Source: Stanieria sp964562685 (GTDB taxonomy: Bacteria > Cyanobacteriota > Cyanobacteriia > Cyanobacteriales > Xenococcaceae). From it: a stretch of 64,000 nucleotides of DNA. The notes under the pieces are model-generated. The model had not been told where the DNA came from. It saw nothing but the letters and a program-made list of their open reading frames with translations, and searched no databases. Within the stretch, counting starts at the first letter, position 1. The number at the start of each line of letters is the position of its first letter. This document shows, piece after piece, positions 61,093 through 64,000 of this stretch. The DNA is taken from assembly GCA_964562685.1 (NCBI GenBank), contig CAZLUP010000007.1, positions 1-64,000 on the forward strand, given 5' to 3'. A program made the position numbers and the translations under genes.

Positions 61093-64000
61093 ATGAATAC
61101 TCAATTATCACAGAAGTCCAATCTAGCAGCAGAAAAAGGAATGGTTCTTCATAGTGCTGATGGGAGTATTCAAGCTTGTAATACTGACGCTGAAAAAATT
61201 TTGGGTTATACAGCCAAACAACTAGTAGGCAGTTCTTCGTTTGAACCACCTTGGCAGACAATTCATGAAGATGGTTCTGATTTTCCTCCCGAAACTCATC
61301 CTGCCAGCGTTACCTTAAAAACAGGACAACCTTGTACCGATGTAATTATGGGTTCTTATAAGCCCAATGGAGAATTAATCTGGTTATTATTAAACTCTCA
61401 ACCCTTATTTACAGGAAATCAAACTAAACCCTACGGAGTAATTGTAACTTTTACAGAGATTAGCCAACCAAAGCAATTGCCATTTCAGCAGCGTCCTCTC
61501 AAAAAAATTTCCTTACCTTCATCCCAAGCTAAACTTCAACGAACAGTTTTATTGATCGAGGATAATCAAGAAGACCGACTAGTGTACCGCCGTTATTTAC
61601 AAACCGATTCAATCTGGAATTATTGCTTTTACGAAGCTGAATCAGGAGAAGAAGCATTAGAACTTTATCAGCAGTGTCAACCCGATTTAATTTTGCTCGA
61701 TTACCTTTTGCCCGATATGGACGGGTTGGAATGGTTATCTTTATGGCGACAAAAAACTAATGATCTGCGTCCGCCTGTGATTGTTTTGACTGGACAAGGA
61801 GACGAAGAAATAGCAGTGCAGTTTCTCAAACAAGGAGCTGCTGATTATTTAGTTAAAAATCAAATCACGGTTGATAGATTAAAATTGTTTGTCGAGCGAG
61901 CAATTAAAGACTCACAGCTACGCATTCAACACCAGCAAACTTTAATTCAATTACAACAAAACCAACAGTTATTAAAGCAGATTACTGAAGCTATTCCTGG
62001 CATTGTATATTTAGTCGATACCCTCAAACAAAAAAATCTTTATGTTAATTCCCAAATTTTACCTTTATTAGGTTATCCCCCTGAACAAGAACTACTAGAA
62101 GAGAAAAATTTTGTAGTTCGCATCATGCACCCTGAAGATCTTGCCCGCTTACCCTTGCATTTACAAAAGCTTAATCAAGCTCCAATTGGTCAAGTTTGCG
62201 AATTTCAATATCGAATGCGTCACAGCAATGGCAAATGGCTTTGGTTTTCTAGTCAAGACCGAGTTTTAAGTCGTACTGCGGATGGTAGACTAGCTCAAGT
62301 TTTAGGTATTGCTCAAGATATTAGCGAACGCAAGCAAATCGAACTAAATCTGCGTAATAGTGAAGAACGCTTACGTCTAGCTACTGAAGCTTCTGATATG
62401 GGGATGTGGTTTTGGGATTTAGTTAATGACAACTTAGAATGGACAACTCGTTGTAAAACTTTATTTGGTTTTGCTCCCGATAGTTCCGTAACCTATTCAA
62501 GATTTTTAGATACCTTACATCCAGAAGACCGCGATCGCACTAAAATAGCAATTAAAGAGTGTATCGAGAAGAAGACTTACTATAACATTGAGTATCGAGT
62601 TGTTTGGTCAGACGGCACTGTTCATTGGCTGGTTGCTAAAGGAAGATGTTTTTATGACAAACATGGCAACCCCCTACGTATGATGGGAACTCTACAAAAT
62701 ATTAGCCGACGCAAGCAAATCGAAAAATCTCTGCGAGAATCAAACCAACTGATTACGACTATTCTCGAAAGTATGACCGATGCTTTCTATGCTCTAGATC
62801 GCAACTGGAATTTTACTTATGTCAATCAAGAAGCAGGACGAAAACTCAACAAATCGAAAGAAGAACTGATTGGTAAAAATATCTGGTCAGAATTTGCTTC
62901 TCTAATTGATACAGAATTATATATACAATATCATCGAGCTTTCAATGAGCAGGTTACGACTAGATTTGAATATTATTATTCTCTTTTAGCAAGTTGGTTT
63001 GAAATATCTGTCTACCCTTCTAAACAAGCTTTATCAGTTTATTTTAGTGATATTACTGAGCGCAAACTGGCAGAAAAAAAACTAGAAGAAAATCAAAAAA
63101 TACTCAAGTTTGCTCTATCAGGTGCTAAGGCTGGTTTGTGGAACTGGGACATGAATAACGAAACCTTGATTTGGTCACAAGAAAATTATGATTTGTACGG
63201 AATTGACCCTAATCGCCAACCACTAACATACCAAGATTGGGAAAGTGCTGTGCATCCAGAGGATCTCGAAAGTGCCAACGCTGAAGTTCAAAAAGTCTTT
63301 AACCACCAAAGTTCGGAATTCCGTGCTGAATTTCGGATCATTCATCCTCAGCAGGGAGTACGCTGGTTACTAGGACTGGGGAATGTAACCACTGATGAGC
63401 AAGGAAAACCAATTAGATTTAGTGGGATTAATATTGATATAAGCGATCGCAAAAAAATAGAACAAGAATTGAAACAAAAAACCGAAAAATTAATTGAAGC
63501 CAATCGGATTAAAGATGAATTTCTAGCGATCGTTTCTCATGAATTACGCACCCCGCTCAATCCGATCCTCGGTTGGTCACAATTATTGGCTATGGGGAAA
63601 CTAGACCCTGAACAAACAATTCAAGGATTAGAAACAATTCACCGCAATGCTAAGTTACAAGCACAGTTAATTGAAGACCTTCTTGATGTATCTCGCATCC
63701 TGCGGGGCAAAATTAATCTTGAGAATACTTTAGTCAATTTAGAATTGGTCATTCGGGAAGCGATCGCAACGATGCAATTAGCTGCCGAAGCCAAATCAAT
63801 TGAAATTACCACTACTTTTGAGCGAAATATCGAACCAGTTTTAGGCGATCCAGGTCGTCTACAACAAATTGTCTGGAATCTCCTTTCCAACGCGATCAAG
63901 TTTACACCAGAAGCAGGACAAGTAAGCATTCACTTAACTACAATTGGTACTTACGCTCAAATTCAAGTCCAAGATACGGGCAAAGGCATTGAACCGGATT
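61093..64000 (+). CDS. Hybrid PAS-receiver-PAS histidine kinase (3' end beyond window)
   Basis: Open from ATG 61093 to the window edge (969 codons seen). Order: PAS (~15-130); receiver (~151-270; TVLLIEDNQEDR, LILLDYLLPDMDGL, VIVLTGQGDEE, DYLVKN); four PAS/PAC units (~294-416, 420-543, 547-666, 668-796; junctions ISERKQIE, ISRRKQIE, ITERKLAE, ISDRKKIE). Then HisKA with phospho-His816 in AIVSHELRTPLNPILGW, and the start of the HATPase (N box WNLLSNAIKF, G1 box DTGKGI). An N-terminal receiver between PAS domains makes it a hybrid kinase able to take or return phosphate. No ribosome site is obvious before the ATG, so an upstream start cannot be excluded. Confidence 0.88.
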   Translation, partial: MNTQLSQKSNLAAEKGMVLHSADGSIQACNTDAEKILGYTAKQLVGSSSFEPPWQTIHEDGSDFPPETHPASVTLKTGQPCTDVIMGSYKPNGELIWLLLNSQPLFTGNQTKPYGVIVTFTEISQPKQLPFQQRPLKKISLPSSQAKLQRTVLLIEDNQEDRLVYRRYLQTDSIWNYCFYEAESGEEALELYQQCQPDLILLDYLLPDMDGLEWLSLWRQKTNDLRPPVIVLTGQGDEEIAVQFLKQGAADYLVKNQITVDRLKLFVERAIKDSQLRIQHQQTLIQLQQNQQLLKQITEAIPGIVYLVDTLKQKNLYVNSQILPLLGYPPEQELLEEKNFVVRIMHPEDLARLPLHLQKLNQAPIGQVCEFQYRMRHSNGKWLWFSSQDRVLSRTADGRLAQVLGIAQDISERKQIELNLRNSEERLRLATEASDMGMWFWDLVNDNLEWTTRCKTLFGFAPDSSVTYSRFLDTLHPEDRDRTKIAIKECIEKKTYYNIEYRVVWSDGTVHWLVAKGRCFYDKHGNPLRMMGTLQNISRRKQIEKSLRESNQLITTILESMTDAFYALDRNWNFTYVNQEAGRKLNKSKEELIGKNIWSEFASLIDTELYIQYHRAFNEQVTTRFEYYYSLLASWFEISVYPSKQALSVYFSDITERKLAEKKLEENQKILKFALSGAKAGLWNWDMNNETLIWSQENYDLYGIDPNRQPLTYQDWESAVHPEDLESANAEVQKVFNHQSSEFRAEFRIIHPQQGVRWLLGLGNVTTDEQGKPIRFSGINIDISDRKKIEQELKQKTEKLIEANRIKDEFLAIVSHELRTPLNPILGWSQLLAMGKLDPEQTIQGLETIHRNAKLQAQLIEDLLDVSRILRGKINLENTLVNLELVIREAIATMQLAAEAKSIEITTTFERNIEPVLGDPGRLQQIVWNLLSNAIKFTPEAGQVSIHLTTIGTYAQIQVQDTGKGIEPD

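Noticed and set aside
1..64000. tRNA, rRNA or riboswitch genes
   Set aside because: I scanned the intergenic regions for T-loop (GGTTCRA) and other typical signatures and saw none that fold convincingly. A covariance-model search would be decisive.

Overview
The window looks like cyanobacterial chromosome. The HIP1 palindrome GCGATCGC recurs throughout, base composition is AT-rich, and several genes are cyanobacterial hallmarks: kaiB and kaiC, a KaiA-like protein, CRR7, COP23, GgpS, DUF6737. The mix of glucosylglycerol metabolism, a large exopolysaccharide locus and many two-component and Ser/Thr kinase genes would suit a unicellular or pleurocapsalean-type cyanobacterium. The genus cannot be fixed from the sequence alone. 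I saw no rRNA, tRNA or CRISPR array.

Layout. 1-3 kb: an intact hcp (hybrid-cluster protein) among the wreckage of three genes (globin, PadR-type regulator, FAD oxidoreductase). hcp is bracketed by 7-bp-period repeat arrays that contain a perfect 22-bp inverted repeat. 3-13 kb: pterin dehydratase-like gene, Ser/Thr kinase, two trypsin-like proteases with a COP23 protein, then an ArsR / degenerate MBL / SulP transporter operon and a degenerate receiver. 13.6-18.4 kb: a large secreted beta-helix protein ending exactly at a MITE-like element, followed by two damaged tnpB genes in opposite orientation. 18.7-38.7 kb: a surface polysaccharide locus (flippase, FkbM methyltransferase, glycosyltransferases, two O-antigen ligase-like proteins, STELLO-type transferase, sulfotransferase, broken beta-helix enzyme). 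It is built as two mirror-image paralogous arms, both reading in the order GNT-I-like transferase, ligase, GT2, ExoA-like GT2, around a central divergent promoter region.

38.7-43 kb: a compact cassette of Ser/Thr kinase, P-loop GTPase and an unrecognised protein, divergent from a soluble-looking M48 peptidase. I regard this as the least explained functional unit. 43-51 kb: CRR7, glpD, ggpS and, divergently, a glucosylglycerol hydrolase-like gene, which together make an osmolyte module. 52-53 kb: an HtrA/Deg protease.

53-57 kb: a probable kaiA3-kaiB3-kaiC3 operon. The first gene encodes a receiver domain joined to a KaiA-like C-terminal domain. A receiver/histidine-kinase deletion remnant follows kaiC3, and a MITE copy lies about 60 bp upstream of kaiA3. 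57-64 kb: a multi-PAS membrane histidine kinase carrying an in-frame 51-bp repeat insertion at a HIP1 site, a CheY-like regulator, and a PAS/receiver/PAS hybrid histidine kinase cut by the window edge. These sensory genes are plausible input or output partners of the Kai proteins, but that is inference from proximity.

A recurring structural theme is heptanucleotide repeat arrays of differing sequence placed at gene 3' ends, several of them overlapping the stop codon.
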